A stretch of DNA of 64,000 nt from G963674835 sp963674835 (GCA_963674835.2 CAXXKC010000003.1:2542001-2606000), one strand, 5' to 3'. Counted from the stretch's first letter, positions 46,142-54,949 are shown. The notes: generated from the letters alone by a model not told the origin. Numbers and translations are program-made.

Positions 46142-47020
46142 TCAGCTTGGCAGAGTGGGCATCATGCTGGGCGAGGTTGGCAGAGACGCCTCGAAGTTGG
46201 CGACGACAGGAACCTCCGCCTGCCAGAGGAGTCCCATGGCCGCCAGTGATCGCAGGATGGGGTCGACTTTGGCTGTCATCCGAAACGCTCGAGCGCGGAC
46301 TGTGGCCTCGAAAGGCACTTCTCCACGGAAGAACTCGGCAGCGGCGATGCAGAGCAATCGCCGCGCCGGATCGAGCGTTCGCAGCGCGTCGCGTGCGCAC
46401 GGGTCGGCCAACAGTGTAGGATCGGTCACGCGGAAGAATCGATCGCCCAGCTGTCCGACCCGATAGGTTCGCCGGGCGGTCTCGACCGACAATTCGGAGA
46501 AGCCGTAGCGGCCGTGGATCAGCTCGGCCTGGTTGTGGCCGTGAACATACCAGGGACCGGCAGGCCGGCGGGTCGGCTCCAAGGGGAATTCCAGCCACCA
46601 CGATTCGTGCGTTTCGCGGAAGCCGAGGGCGCGGTGCCCCCGACGCACGCTTGTGTTGTCGTGGAAAACATCCAGTGCCACGTGTGTCTGAGCGGCATCA
46701 CGGGCCTGCACCATGCCGTAGTGCAACAGGCTTGTGCCCACACACGGACCGCGAACCGCCGGTTCCAGGAAGCCATGATTGAGGAACAGGCTAACGGGAT
46801 CGCGACGAACCTCGACGAAACCTGCCACCCGCGAGTCGTCGGCAACCAGGCTGTACCACATGCTGCTGCCGTGGTTCTGGCACTCGATGAGATCCCGCAC
46901 GTACGACTCGATGCCCTGGCAACCGAAGATCGTGAGCGGCAGACGGTCGGTCGGGAAGTTCTCGCGGAGAATCTGGACGATTCTCGCGGCATCCGAGCTA
47001 TGCGCTGGTCGGGCTTGCAT
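46142..47020 (-). CDS. GNAT-type N-acyltransferase
   Basis: 292 aa from the ATG at 47020 (GGAG ten bases upstream), starting within the last codons of the phosphoglycosyl transferase gene (23-base overlap). The first ~165 residues follow the GNAT plan: ARIVQILRENF, SLVADDSRVAGFVEVRRDP, acyl-CoA loop VRGPCVGTSLLHYG, VALDVFHDNTSVRRGHRALGFRE. The remaining ~125 residues are of unknown fold. Being coupled to the priming transferase and next to an aminotransferase, it is a candidate for acylating the amino sugar; donor could be acyl-CoA or the neighbouring ACP. Confidence 0.7.
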   Translation of the reverse strand: MQARPAHSSDAARIVQILRENFPTDRLPLTIFGCQGIESYVRDLIECQNHGSSMWYSLVADDSRVAGFVEVRRDPVSLFLNHGFLEPAVRGPCVGTSLLHYGMVQARDAAQTHVALDVFHDNTSVRRGHRALGFRETHESWWLEFPLEPTRRPAGPWYVHGHNQAELIHGRYGFSELSVETARRTYRVGQLGDRFFRVTDPTLLADPCARDALRTLDPARRLLCIAAAEFFRGEVPFEATVRARAFRMTAKVDPILRSLAAMGLLWQAEVPVVANFEASLPTSPSMMPTLPS

Positions 47021-47678
47021 GGGCGAGTGGCTCCGATTGGTACATACGCTGTTCATCAAGGTCCAGACCGCCCGTGCTCCGGGGATCGACCACCAAGCCA
47101 CGTCGACTGAAGACGGCCGACACGGTAAGCCAAAGGACGCGCACGTCGAGTCCGAAGGACCAATGCTCGACGTACCAGGCGTCCAATTCGAGGCGTTCGT
47201 CCCAGCCCAGCAGGTTTCTGCCGTGGACCTGAGCCCAGCCGGTGATTCCCGGCGGCACGGTGAACCGGAGGGATTCCCGATGGGTGTAGTACGGCAGGTA
47301 ACGCATCAGCAACGGGCGAGGACCGACGAGCGACATGTCGCCCCGAAGAACGTTCCATAATTGGGGCAGTTCGTCGAGGCTGGTCTTCCGCAGGAAGCGA
47401 CCCAGGCGAGTCAGACGCTGGCCGTCGGGAAGCGGTTGGCCGTCGTCGCCGCGGGCGTCGGTCATGGTACGGAATTTGTAGACCGTGATCGGCTTGCGGT
47501 CACGGCCGGGACGCACCTGGCGAAACAGCACGGGCCGGCCCATGCTCAGACGAACGGCCGCGGCGATCAGCGCGATCGGTATCGCCCACAGCAGCAGGGC
47601 CGTGGCTGCCAGCGCGAAGTCCAGGGTTCGTTTCAGAGCTGCTTGCACGCGATTTCCGGCGGCTGAGTTCGAGTTCAT
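46998..47678 (-). CDS. Monotopic phosphoglycosyl transferase (PglC/WcaJ-C-like)
   Basis: 226 aa, the small form without the four-helix N-terminal part. One re-entrant hydrophobic helix (residues about 18-42) and the catalytic domain: GRPVLFRQVRPGRDRKPITVYKFRTM, the Asp-Glu dyad in KTSLDELPQLWNVLRGDMSLVGPRPLL, and PPGITGWAQVHGRN. It transfers a sugar-1-phosphate from UDP-sugar to undecaprenyl phosphate, starting polymer assembly on the inner membrane. Small PglC-type enzymes commonly use UDP-diacetylbacillosamine-like donors, in line with its neighbours. Confidence 0.9.
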   Translation of the reverse strand: MNSNSAAGNRVQAALKRTLDFALAATALLLWAIPIALIAAAVRLSMGRPVLFRQVRPGRDRKPITVYKFRTMTDARGDDGQPLPDGQRLTRLGRFLRKTSLDELPQLWNVLRGDMSLVGPRPLLMRYLPYYTHRESLRFTVPPGITGWAQVHGRNLLGWDERLELDAWYVEHWSFGLDVRVLWLTVSAVFSRRGLVVDPRSTGGLDLDEQRMYQSEPLAHASPTSA

Positions 47679-47697
47679 CTCCTTGATGGCGCACGCC

Positions 47698-48948
47698 CTA
47701 GGCTGCGCGGGATGGACGGCCTGTCGTCTTGCGGATCGCCTTCTGAAGGACCGACTCCAGCACGTCGCACGTGCGGTGCAGGTGGTCGTCGGTCAACGTG
47801 GGGTGGACCAGGAGCATCAGGCTGGTCTCGCCCAACTGCCGGGCCGAAAAGAGCCGTGCGGCGGGGCGCAGATCTGTCCCGGCAAACGCCTGTTCCTGGT
47901 AAATCTCCGGGCAGATACCACTGCCGCAGGGGATCCCTTCAGTCTGCATCTCGCGCACGATCCGGTCGCGCGACCATCCGGCCGATAACCGCTCGGGCCG
48001 AAGGAATGCGTAGAACTTGTAGTAGCTGTGCTGGAGGTGGTTGGGAGGCACTGGGATGCGCAGGGCCGGTATGCAGCCGAGGCGCTCGGTGAGTACGGCT
48101 GCGTTATGCCGCCGCGAGAGCACCCACTGGGGAAGCCGCCGTAGGGCGACGCGTCCCAGCGCCGCCTGCATTTCGGTCATGCGCCAATTGGTGCCGAACG
48201 ATTCGTGGAGCCACTTGAACACGGTCGCCGACGGGCGCGCGACGGCCTCGGGACTTTTGCCATGATCCTTGTAGGACCAGGCCCGTTCCCAAAGCAGTGG
48301 ATCGTTGGTAGTGAGCATTCCCCCTTCGCCGCCGGTCGTGAGGATCTTATCCTGGCAGAAGGAGAATGCGGCCGCGTGTCCCAACGAGCCGACGGGCCGA
48401 CCGCGATAGGTCGCGCCGTGTGCCTGGGCGCAATCCTCAATAACCCACAGGCCACGCCGGGCGGCCAATTCGAGAATCGGCTCCATCTCGCAGGGCCAAC
48501 CGGCCAAGTGAACGGCGATGACGGCGCGGGTCCGGGGCGTTAGTGCGGCGAGAATCGTCTCGGCGGTGACGTTCTGACTGTTGCGGTCCACATCGGCAAA
48601 CACGGGGCGCGCACCGCGGCTGACGCAGCAGCTTGCCGAGGCGATGAAGCTGCGACACGTCACGACGACATCGTCGCCGGGGCCAATCCCCAAAGCATGA
48701 AGGGCCAATTCCAGGGCGACGGTCCCGTTGGCCAGAGCCACCGCATAGCGGCAACCGAATGCCTCGGCGAATTCGCGCTCGAATAGCCGGCACTCGTCCC
48801 CGGTCCAGGCGCTGAGCTTGCCCGAACGAAGCACTGCCGCGACGGCTTCGATCTGTTGTTCGTCGACGATCGGCCAGAGCGGAAAGGCGCCGGTGGCTTC
48901 CACGGCCGGGCGATGGATCTTCATGTTCACCGAAAGGTCGCGACTCAT
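47698..48948 (-). CDS. DegT/DnrJ/EryC1/StrS sugar aminotransferase
   Basis: 416 aa. PLP fold type I with cofactor Lys201 in FSFCQDKILTTGGEGGM, Asp in VIEDCAQAHGA, GTVALELALHAL near the phosphate cup and AVHLAGWPCEM. It moves an amino group from glutamate to a nucleotide keto-sugar. With the 4,6-dehydratase at 54957 it would give a UDP-4-amino-4,6-dideoxy sugar. ATG 48948 used; an ATG at 48924 is possible. 19 bases separate it from the transferase gene. Confidence 0.9.
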   Translation of the reverse strand: MSRDLSVNMKIHRPAVEATGAFPLWPIVDEQQIEAVAAVLRSGKLSAWTGDECRLFEREFAEAFGCRYAVALANGTVALELALHALGIGPGDDVVVTCRSFIASASCCVSRGARPVFADVDRNSQNVTAETILAALTPRTRAVIAVHLAGWPCEMEPILELAARRGLWVIEDCAQAHGATYRGRPVGSLGHAAAFSFCQDKILTTGGEGGMLTTNDPLLWERAWSYKDHGKSPEAVARPSATVFKWLHESFGTNWRMTEMQAALGRVALRRLPQWVLSRRHNAAVLTERLGCIPALRIPVPPNHLQHSYYKFYAFLRPERLSAGWSRDRIVREMQTEGIPCGSGICPEIYQEQAFAGTDLRPAARLFSARQLGETSLMLLVHPTLTDDHLHRTCDVLESVLQKAIRKTTGRPSRAA

Positions 48949-49002
48949 GAGAACTCGTTTATGCGTGTTTGCTGCCCCCGGGGCGTGGATACTTCGGCGA
49001 GG

Positions 49003-50103
49003 TTATGCGGCGCGCCGGCGAGGAATCTGGCGATAGGCAGGAAAGTACTCGCCCATCTCGGTTTCGTATCCCTCGCTGGCCAGCCATCGCTGCCGCCGCA
49101 CCATTAGTTGTCGATAGAAGCCCGGCTTGACGACCAGCCGTGCCGTTTCAAACCATCGATGTGTGCTGGAGAAGCCCGCCTTGAACTCGAACAAGCGGTC
49201 GCGACGTGCGCCGAGGCCGCCGCCCAGGTGCAGCCAGGAGAACCCATGATGGGTACCCCAGGCTCGTATGTCGTCGAGGATGTTCTTCATTCCGCCGCGG
49301 AACTTGAGAAACTCGGGGAGTGTGCCGCTGAGATGGTACTGGATGATGTCGCCGCAGAGCAGGAACATGGCTGCAGCAATGGGGCGATCGTCCAACTGGG
49401 CGAAAAGCAATTTCACCCGACCGGGCAAGTTGCGTTTCAGGCCATGGAAGTACGCCTCGTCGAAGTAGTAGTACTCGTCGGCCTCCAGATGAGCCATGGT
49501 TTGTGTGTAGATGTGACGGAACAGATCAAGCTCGGAAAGGAGCGGATCCTCGCGCACGACGACCCCGTGCTGTCGCCCACGGCGGATGTCGTAACGGTGG
49601 TCTTTGCGGATGTTCTGCCACTGCTGTTCCTCGGGCAGCGTCAAATCGACGGCGACCGTGGGGCCGACCTGGGCCGTTTCGGCCAGGGGCGAGAGGAGCC
49701 AAGTGGTGTCGAGAAGTGGATTCTGCCGGACGAACAGGCACACAACGCCGAGCGACTCCAGGGCTTCGGCCAGTGTTTGCTGGAAACGAACGCGGAACTG
49801 CTCGGCCTCGGCGTCGTCGCGGGCGATCGTCGCCAGGACGCCCGGATAGCCGTAGACCGACACGGCGTCGTTGAGCGGGCAGTCGTCCAGGCCCGGCACA
49901 CCGGCGATCGGACGAACCACGAACGGCAGCGCCGCCGCGTGCCCGGCAGCTTCAAACGACAACAGATACGGCTCACCTTCGTTCTGCGATTTGGCCAGCG
50001 CGTGATATCCGGCCAGATGGTAGGAGTCGTGGCGGCCACAGTGGGCAACTGCCTTGTCCCAAGCATGCGGCCGATCGATGGTAAGCAGTTCGGAGTGGGC
50101 CAT
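49003..50103 (-). CDS. FemAB-like GNAT-fold protein in polysaccharide operon
   Basis: 366 aa from the ATG at 50103 (a longer frame to 50247 overlaps the GT4 gene and lacks support). Two GNAT-like halves: YHLAGYHALAKSQNEGEPYLL with LPFVVRPI, and IRKDHRYDIRRGRQHGVVV, PIAAAMFLLCGDIIQYHLSGT, GFSWLHLGGGLGARRDRLFEFKAGF. This is the FemAB/BioF2-like acetyltransferase pattern seen in exopolysaccharide clusters, where the substrate is usually unknown. It may attach an aminoacyl or acyl group to a glycan intermediate. Confidence 0.75.
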   Translation of the reverse strand: MAHSELLTIDRPHAWDKAVAHCGRHDSYHLAGYHALAKSQNEGEPYLLSFEAAGHAAALPFVVRPIAGVPGLDDCPLNDAVSVYGYPGVLATIARDDAEAEQFRVRFQQTLAEALESLGVVCLFVRQNPLLDTTWLLSPLAETAQVGPTVAVDLTLPEEQQWQNIRKDHRYDIRRGRQHGVVVREDPLLSELDLFRHIYTQTMAHLEADEYYYFDEAYFHGLKRNLPGRVKLLFAQLDDRPIAAAMFLLCGDIIQYHLSGTLPEFLKFRGGMKNILDDIRAWGTHHGFSWLHLGGGLGARRDRLFEFKAGFSSTHRWFETARLVVKPGFYRQLMVRRQRWLASEGYETEMGEYFPAYRQIPRRRAA

Positions 50104-50131
50104 GAAAGTACTCGATTCGTATTTGCCTTGC

Positions 50132-51361
50132 TCAGGCCGCTTGCCGCTTCTGTTCAAAGCCTGCGGCATCTTCCAGGACCTGTTCCAGCATGCCGGCCAG
50201 TCGGTCGCGGCTGAAGACCGTCTCGCCCAATCGGCGCGATGCAGCACCCGCTTGGGCCAGCCATTGTTGGTCGCGGATTGCGGCAGTCAGTTCGCGTGCG
50301 GCTGAAGGTAGGTCGCGAGGGTCGAGGACTATGCCACAGCCGTTCTGATGGATCACATCGGCCAGCCAGCCCTGGTGATTGATGGCTACGGGTCGGCCTG
50401 CCGCAAAGGCATCGAACACCTTGTTGGCCGAGTTGGCCCAGAGCGCCGGCCGATCGATCACCGTTGACGTGGCGATGTCGGCGGCCGAGAGCACGGCGGG
50501 CATGTCGATCTTCGGCAGGGACGGCCAGAGGAAGAAGTTCCGGTCCAACACGCCTAACTCGGTGGCCGATTGATGAACCTTTTGCTGTTGCCGACCGTCA
50601 CCAACGACCAGGAAGCGGATCTCGGGATCGGTGTGAATGACCTCGGCAGCCAGGTGCGCCAGGTAATCGACCCCGTTGACGACCCCCAGCGCCCCGGTGT
50701 ACACGACCAACGGCCGGTCCCCGAGCCAGGGCTGCGCACGTCGAAACTCGTATCCGCTGCGCAAAGGCACGCGAAACAGGGCAACGTCGGAGCTGTTGGG
50801 AATGACGGTCACTCTGTCGGCCGGATAGCCCTGGGCGACGACGCCGTTCTTCATATCGGGTGAGAGCGCGATGATCTGCGCGGCACTGCGATAGGCGAAC
50901 CGTTCCAACCGACGGGCTGCCGCGATCGAGAACCGGCTGCGCAAGGCGCCGACGGCAATCGGTGTATCGGGCCAGAGGTCGCGGACCTCGAAGACCATGG
51001 GAACGCCTTGTCGTCGGGCCGCGTAGGCGGCCGGCAAGGCGATGGTCAATGGTGTGCTGGAGGCGAGGATCACGTCGGTGTCGAGCGTGGATGCCCGTTT
51101 AGCCGCCAGGCGACAATACTCGAGGAACGCCCAGAGACGCCGCCGGTAGCTCATGTGGCTGGAGTACGGGACGGCGCACCAGTGAACGCGGATACCCGCC
51201 TCAACCGTTTCTCGCCAACCTCCCCCTTTTGCCGCGCGATCGGCCGTGAGCATGTGCACGGTGTGTCCGCGGGCGACGAGCCTACGGGCCATCTCATAGG
51301 AGCGTGTCCCACCCGACATGGTCGGCGTGGTGAAGTATTGATGCAGGTAGACGATTCGCAC
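50132..51361 (-). CDS. GT4-family glycosyltransferase (WbuB-like)
   Basis: 409 aa from a GTG at 51361, the family's natural start (MRIVYLHQYFTTPTMSGGTRSYEMARRL); an ATG at 51382 is possible. GT-B fold: N-terminal Rossmann domain with the acceptor-side SGGTRSYE, C-terminal part with PLVVYTGALGVVNGVDYL, RFLVVGDGRQ and the E-x7-E-type donor segment replaced here by DAFAAGRPVAINHQGW. It resembles WbuB/L-fucosamine-type transferases that add amino sugars to lipid-linked glycans. First gene of the five-gene leftward operon. Confidence 0.88.
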   Translation of the reverse strand: MRIVYLHQYFTTPTMSGGTRSYEMARRLVARGHTVHMLTADRAAKGGGWRETVEAGIRVHWCAVPYSSHMSYRRRLWAFLEYCRLAAKRASTLDTDVILASSTPLTIALPAAYAARRQGVPMVFEVRDLWPDTPIAVGALRSRFSIAAARRLERFAYRSAAQIIALSPDMKNGVVAQGYPADRVTVIPNSSDVALFRVPLRSGYEFRRAQPWLGDRPLVVYTGALGVVNGVDYLAHLAAEVIHTDPEIRFLVVGDGRQQQKVHQSATELGVLDRNFFLWPSLPKIDMPAVLSAADIATSTVIDRPALWANSANKVFDAFAAGRPVAINHQGWLADVIHQNGCGIVLDPRDLPSAARELTAAIRDQQWLAQAGAASRRLGETVFSRDRLAGMLEQVLEDAAGFEQKRQAA

Positions 51362-51415
51362 GCGGGTCCATCCTTGGACCAAACATGAACGCCGGGGCCA
51401 GACAAAAGTGGGGAG

Positions 51416-51444
51416 AGTTTGCCAATAACCGGCGGGAGTGTCAA
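51416..51444 (-). promoter_or_regulatory. Putative promoter of the GT4-led glycan operon
   Basis: Read leftward: perfect TTGACA (51444-51439), 17-base spacer, CAAACT (51421-51416), about 55 bases before the GTG at 51361. The -35 is ideal, the -10 weak. Confidence 0.4.
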
Positions 51445-51535
51445 CCCCAACCGGTTTCGCACACCAGAGGTGGTGCTAGCATCGCTGGCGTGGTGGGCAA
51501 CATGCCCGAAAAAGGCCCTTTTTCTGTAGCAGATC

Positions 51536-51582
51536 GGCAACGGTGTTGCCCGGGGGCGACGGGGGTGTTGCCCTATGGCGAC
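51536..51582. promoter_or_regulatory. Tandem 19-bp repeats and palindrome, operator-like
   Basis: GGTGTTGCCC-nnn-GGCGAC occurs at 51542-51560 and 51564-51582 with a 22-base period (about two helical turns), 16 of 19 bases identical. GGCAAC (51536-51541) also forms a hairpin with GTTGCC (51545-51550), and another GGGCAAC lies at 51495-51501. A regulator binding on one DNA face is the simplest reading. Confidence 0.45.
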
Positions 51583-51686
51583 ATCCTGGGTGGTCGATCG
51601 GCCTGGGCACGGCCAACCAAGCGATGACCGTCGCGCTCGATAGTCCGGTTTTTGGACCATGTGCCTTGCGTCGGCAAGTGTGACCT

Positions 51687-51722
51687 ATAGTTGCTTGAGC
51701 GTTGGAAACGCCCAGCGACTAT
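51687..51722. other. Two-tier stem-loop upstream of the subtilase gene
   Basis: Outer stem ATAGTTGC (51687-51694) with GCGACTAT (51715-51722), one G-T pair; inner stem GCGTT (51699-51703) with AACGC (51707-51711). It lies 177-212 bases before the ATG at 51899. Confidence 0.35.
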
Positions 51723-51898
51723 CGTCTGTTGTCACGTCCGTTCGGAACGTGCAGGCCGCCATCGATGCCGGCCCGGCAAGGAAGCGTTGCGAGTCGCTCC
51801 TTTTCCCAGAACTTGTCTAGAGAATCTCGGAAGCCCTGCGGGTTTACGAGTACCCTTGCCTCGCAATTGAAGTCTGCAACTAGGACGGGGAGGTACTG

Positions 51899-54800
51899 AT
51901 GCGCTCGTGCCGACGGCGCTTGGGGCCGGTTCGCCTTGCGCGCTTCGAAGCGTGCGAACCGCGGCTGGTCATGTCGACAAACTTGGGCCTGGACCCGGAG
52001 TACTTCGCCGATCCAGCGTCGAGCGAAATCCAGTTGCTTTCGGCCGACGCGTTCGATTGGACCGGGTTGGCCGAAGTGCAGGCCGAATACGGTTTCACTG
52101 GAACCGGCCAGACGGTGGTGGTCATCGATTCGGGCATTGCCTACACGCACACGGCCTTGGGCGGCGGATACGGCGACGGGTACCGTGTGGTGGGCGGCTA
52201 CGACTTCGCCGAGGGTGACGACAACCCCTATGACGACGGCCCCCTGGGCGCGCACGGAACCCATGTGGCAGGCATCATTGCCAGCAGCGACGCCGACTAC
52301 CCCGGCGTTGCACAAGGCGTGGATTTAGTGTCGTTGCGCGTATTTGACGACGCCGGCCACGGTGAGTTCGCGTGGGTCGAGGAAGCCCTGCAGTGGGTCC
52401 ACGAACATCTCAACTCGTTTGCCAATCCGATCACCACGGTCAACCTGTCGTTGGGCAGCGAATGGAACTCGACGGAGCTGCCGGTATGGGCATCGCTGGA
52501 GGACGAACTGGCACAGTTGGAGGCCGACGGCGTGTTCATTGCCGTCGCCGCTGGCAACAGCTTCACCGACTACAATGAACCGGGTTTGAGTTACCCGGCC
52601 GCCTCGCCCTACGTGGTACCGGTTGCTTCGGCGGACGCTGACGGGCAACTGAGCTATTACTCGCAACGCGACGCCCGGGCGCTCGCCGCGCCAGGGCGTG
52701 CGATTGTCAGCACGGTGCCCGACTACCTGGGCAACGGCAACGGCATGGACGACGATTTCGCCACGTTCTCGGGGACAAGCATGGCGACGCCGTACGTGGC
52801 GGCGGCCAGTGTCTTGCTGCGTCAGGCGTACCAGTTCGTGGGCGTGTCCGATGTCAACCAGGACATGCTCTACGACTTGATGTGCAGCACGGCCGACACG
52901 ATCTACGATTCGCTCACGGGGAAGACCTATCTGCGGCTGGACATCGAGAGCGCGATCGACGCGATCATGCCGAACGACGATTTCGGCTCGACCGCGGATG
53001 CCGCCTATCAGCTTGGGACGGTCGACGACACGCAGACTTTCGCGGGAACCATCGGCAGCCTGAACGATCGCGACTACTTCTGCTTCACGGCCGGCGCAAC
53101 GGGCGAGTTGACGCTCTCGCTCAGCGCAACCGATCAGTTGCAGGGCCAGTGGGAGCTGGTCGGATCCAGCGGTGACGTAAACACTAACGGCCAGTCATTC
53201 ACGTTCCAGGTCGTCGCCGGCCAGTCGTATACTTTCGCCTTGGCGACTGCCGCCGGGGTCGGACATTATTCGGTGGCCATGGAGCTCAACTCGACTCCCA
53301 CCGAGCTGGATCACTCCGGCGGTCAGCAGGAGATTGTCGATCAGTCGATCGACGCCGCGGGCAAGTGGTTTACTCTCTCTGCAGCGAACACCGGTATCTT
53401 CACATTCGAAGCGAATTTCTCCAAACAGGCCGGCGACGTGGACGTGGAACTGTTCGACGCACAGGGAAATTACCTGGGCGGGAGCTACGGGACCGGCAGC
53501 TACGAACGGGTCGACACGACCGTCACGGCGGGGCAGACGCTCTACGCACACGTCTTCCTCAACGGTGCCGGCAGCAACAGCAATGTCGATCTGCAAATCA
53601 CGAACCTGGTTTACCAAACGGGTTCGACGGTTCGCGTGCTGGGCACCGACGGCGATGATGTGTTCCAATTCATCGCGGGCACCACGTACCAGCTGAACAT
53701 CAACGGAGTCGAGTACCGCTTCAACAGCGGCCAGGTGTCGACGATTCAGTTCGACGGCTTCGGTGGAGCCGACAGCATCGTGGTGGAAGGGACGACCGCT
53801 GTCGAGACCTTCCGACTTGGGCCGGGCACGGTCGACGTTCAAGGAAGTGGCTACAAGCTGGCGGCCGTATCAGTGGAATCGGTCACGGCTCGCGGAGGCG
53901 GCGGCCGAGACCTAGCCGTGCTGTACGACTCGGCCGGCGACGACGTCTTCGAAGCCGGTCCTGAGGCGGCCACGCTCTCCGGCGAGGGTTTCTTGATACG
54001 GGTCGAAGGCATGGCCACGACGCGGGCTGTGGCATTGGCCGGCGGCGATGATACGGCTTATCTGTATGATTCGCCGGGAAGCGACACGCTGCTGGTCATG
54101 CCGGGTTATAGCCGACTGCAAGGCGAGCAGTACACGCTGGTGGCCAAGGATTTCGAGTGCGTTCACGCGTTCTCGTCGGCCGGGGGCAGCGATGTGGCGA
54201 CGTTCAACGACTCGGCCGGCGACGACACGTTTGCTGGAGATCCCAGCCTCGCCCAGTTCTGGACCGGTTGTTCGTACGTCGACGCCACGCAATTCGAGAA
54301 GGTCGTGGTGTCGGCCACGGCAGGCGGATATGACATCGCCACGCTGCAGGATTCGTCCGGCGACGACGTGTTCATCGGAAAACCAACCGTCGCCAGGCTG
54401 ACAGGAACGAACTACGCCTATTGCCTCAAGGGGTTCGACGCGGTCCAGGCCCTGGCGAGCGCCGGTGACGACCTGGCGTATCTGTACGACTCGCCGGGCA
54501 ACGACACGTTGGTCAGCGGGCCGGAGGAAACGCGGTTCTCCGGTGAAGGGTTTTACCTCCGGGCGGCCGGCTTCGACACGGTTCTGGCCTACGCACTGGC
54601 AGGCGGCGTCGACCAGGCTACGCTCTACGGATCGACCGACGACGATACTCTCGTGTGCAGTCCCGGATCCAGCCGCATTTCCGGGGAGAACTATCTCACC
54701 CGCGTGCGCTACTTCGAGCAAGTTTACGCCCGCCCGGGCGACGGCGAAGATCGGGCCTATCTGTACGATTCGACGATCGACGACCATTTACAGGCCGTGG

Positions 54801-54949
54801 CGGACGTGGTGCGCGTGTCGAACCAGGACTACGCGATTTGGGTCTACGACCTGGAGCAAGCGACGGCAACTGCGCGGGCCGGCGGCGACGACACGGCCGA
54901 TGTAGGTGAACTGGACTGCGCGCTGGAGTTGGTTGGCAAGTGGCGGTGA
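51899..54949 (+). CDS. Secreted S8 subtilisin-like peptidase with PPC-like domain and acidic repeats
   Basis: 1016 aa. The N-terminus has the planctomycete LEPR-type motif (ARFEACEPRLVMS, residues 14-26) in place of a normal signal peptide. Peptidase S8 triad: Asp77 (VVVIDSGIAYTH), His119 (GAHGTHVAG) and Ser294 (GTSMATPYVAAA). A PPC-like beta domain spans about 355-470 (DYFCFTAGATGELTLSL), a second beta region to ~670, then about six repeats of ~55-60 residues to the end. Ends 7 bases from the convergent dehydratase gene. Likely cell-surface or extracellular; substrate unknown. Confidence 0.85.
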   Translation: MRSCRRRLGPVRLARFEACEPRLVMSTNLGLDPEYFADPASSEIQLLSADAFDWTGLAEVQAEYGFTGTGQTVVVIDSGIAYTHTALGGGYGDGYRVVGGYDFAEGDDNPYDDGPLGAHGTHVAGIIASSDADYPGVAQGVDLVSLRVFDDAGHGEFAWVEEALQWVHEHLNSFANPITTVNLSLGSEWNSTELPVWASLEDELAQLEADGVFIAVAAGNSFTDYNEPGLSYPAASPYVVPVASADADGQLSYYSQRDARALAAPGRAIVSTVPDYLGNGNGMDDDFATFSGTSMATPYVAAASVLLRQAYQFVGVSDVNQDMLYDLMCSTADTIYDSLTGKTYLRLDIESAIDAIMPNDDFGSTADAAYQLGTVDDTQTFAGTIGSLNDRDYFCFTAGATGELTLSLSATDQLQGQWELVGSSGDVNTNGQSFTFQVVAGQSYTFALATAAGVGHYSVAMELNSTPTELDHSGGQQEIVDQSIDAAGKWFTLSAANTGIFTFEANFSKQAGDVDVELFDAQGNYLGGSYGTGSYERVDTTVTAGQTLYAHVFLNGAGSNSNVDLQITNLVYQTGSTVRVLGTDGDDVFQFIAGTTYQLNINGVEYRFNSGQVSTIQFDGFGGADSIVVEGTTAVETFRLGPGTVDVQGSGYKLAAVSVESVTARGGGGRDLAVLYDSAGDDVFEAGPEAATLSGEGFLIRVEGMATTRAVALAGGDDTAYLYDSPGSDTLLVMPGYSRLQGEQYTLVAKDFECVHAFSSAGGSDVATFNDSAGDDTFAGDPSLAQFWTGCSYVDATQFEKVVVSATAGGYDIATLQDSSGDDVFIGKPTVARLTGTNYAYCLKGFDAVQALASAGDDLAYLYDSPGNDTLVSGPEETRFSGEGFYLRAAGFDTVLAYALAGGVDQATLYGSTDDDTLVCSPGSSRISGENYLTRVRYFEQVYARPGDGEDRAYLYDSTIDDHLQAVADVVRVSNQDYAIWVYDLEQATATARAGGDDTADVGELDCALELVGKWR
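53917..54946 (+). repeat. Coding repeats of LYDS-x-GDD-x-F/L type
   Basis: Within the subtilase C-terminus, near-repeats start with Ala/Tyr-Leu-Tyr-Asp-Ser-x-Gly-Asp-Asp (about 53917, 54057, 54202, 54342, 54475, 54619, 54760), each followed by an SGxxY segment and an AGGxD end. Acidic turns suggest Ca2+ binding in a beta-solenoid or surface-adhesion module. Confidence 0.7.

Larger units (their letters stand above)
51362..51898. other. 537-base divergent regulatory region
   Basis: Between the glycan operon (leftward) and the subtilase gene (rightward). It holds the promoter candidate at 51416-51444, the tandem repeat at 51536-51582 and the stem-loop at 51687-51722. GGGGAGG precedes the subtilase ATG at 51899. 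Confidence 0.55.

Noticed and set aside
50104..50247. N-terminal extension of the FemAB-like protein to 50247
   Set aside because: It overlaps the end of the GT4 gene, has random composition, and the family start fits the ATG at 50103.
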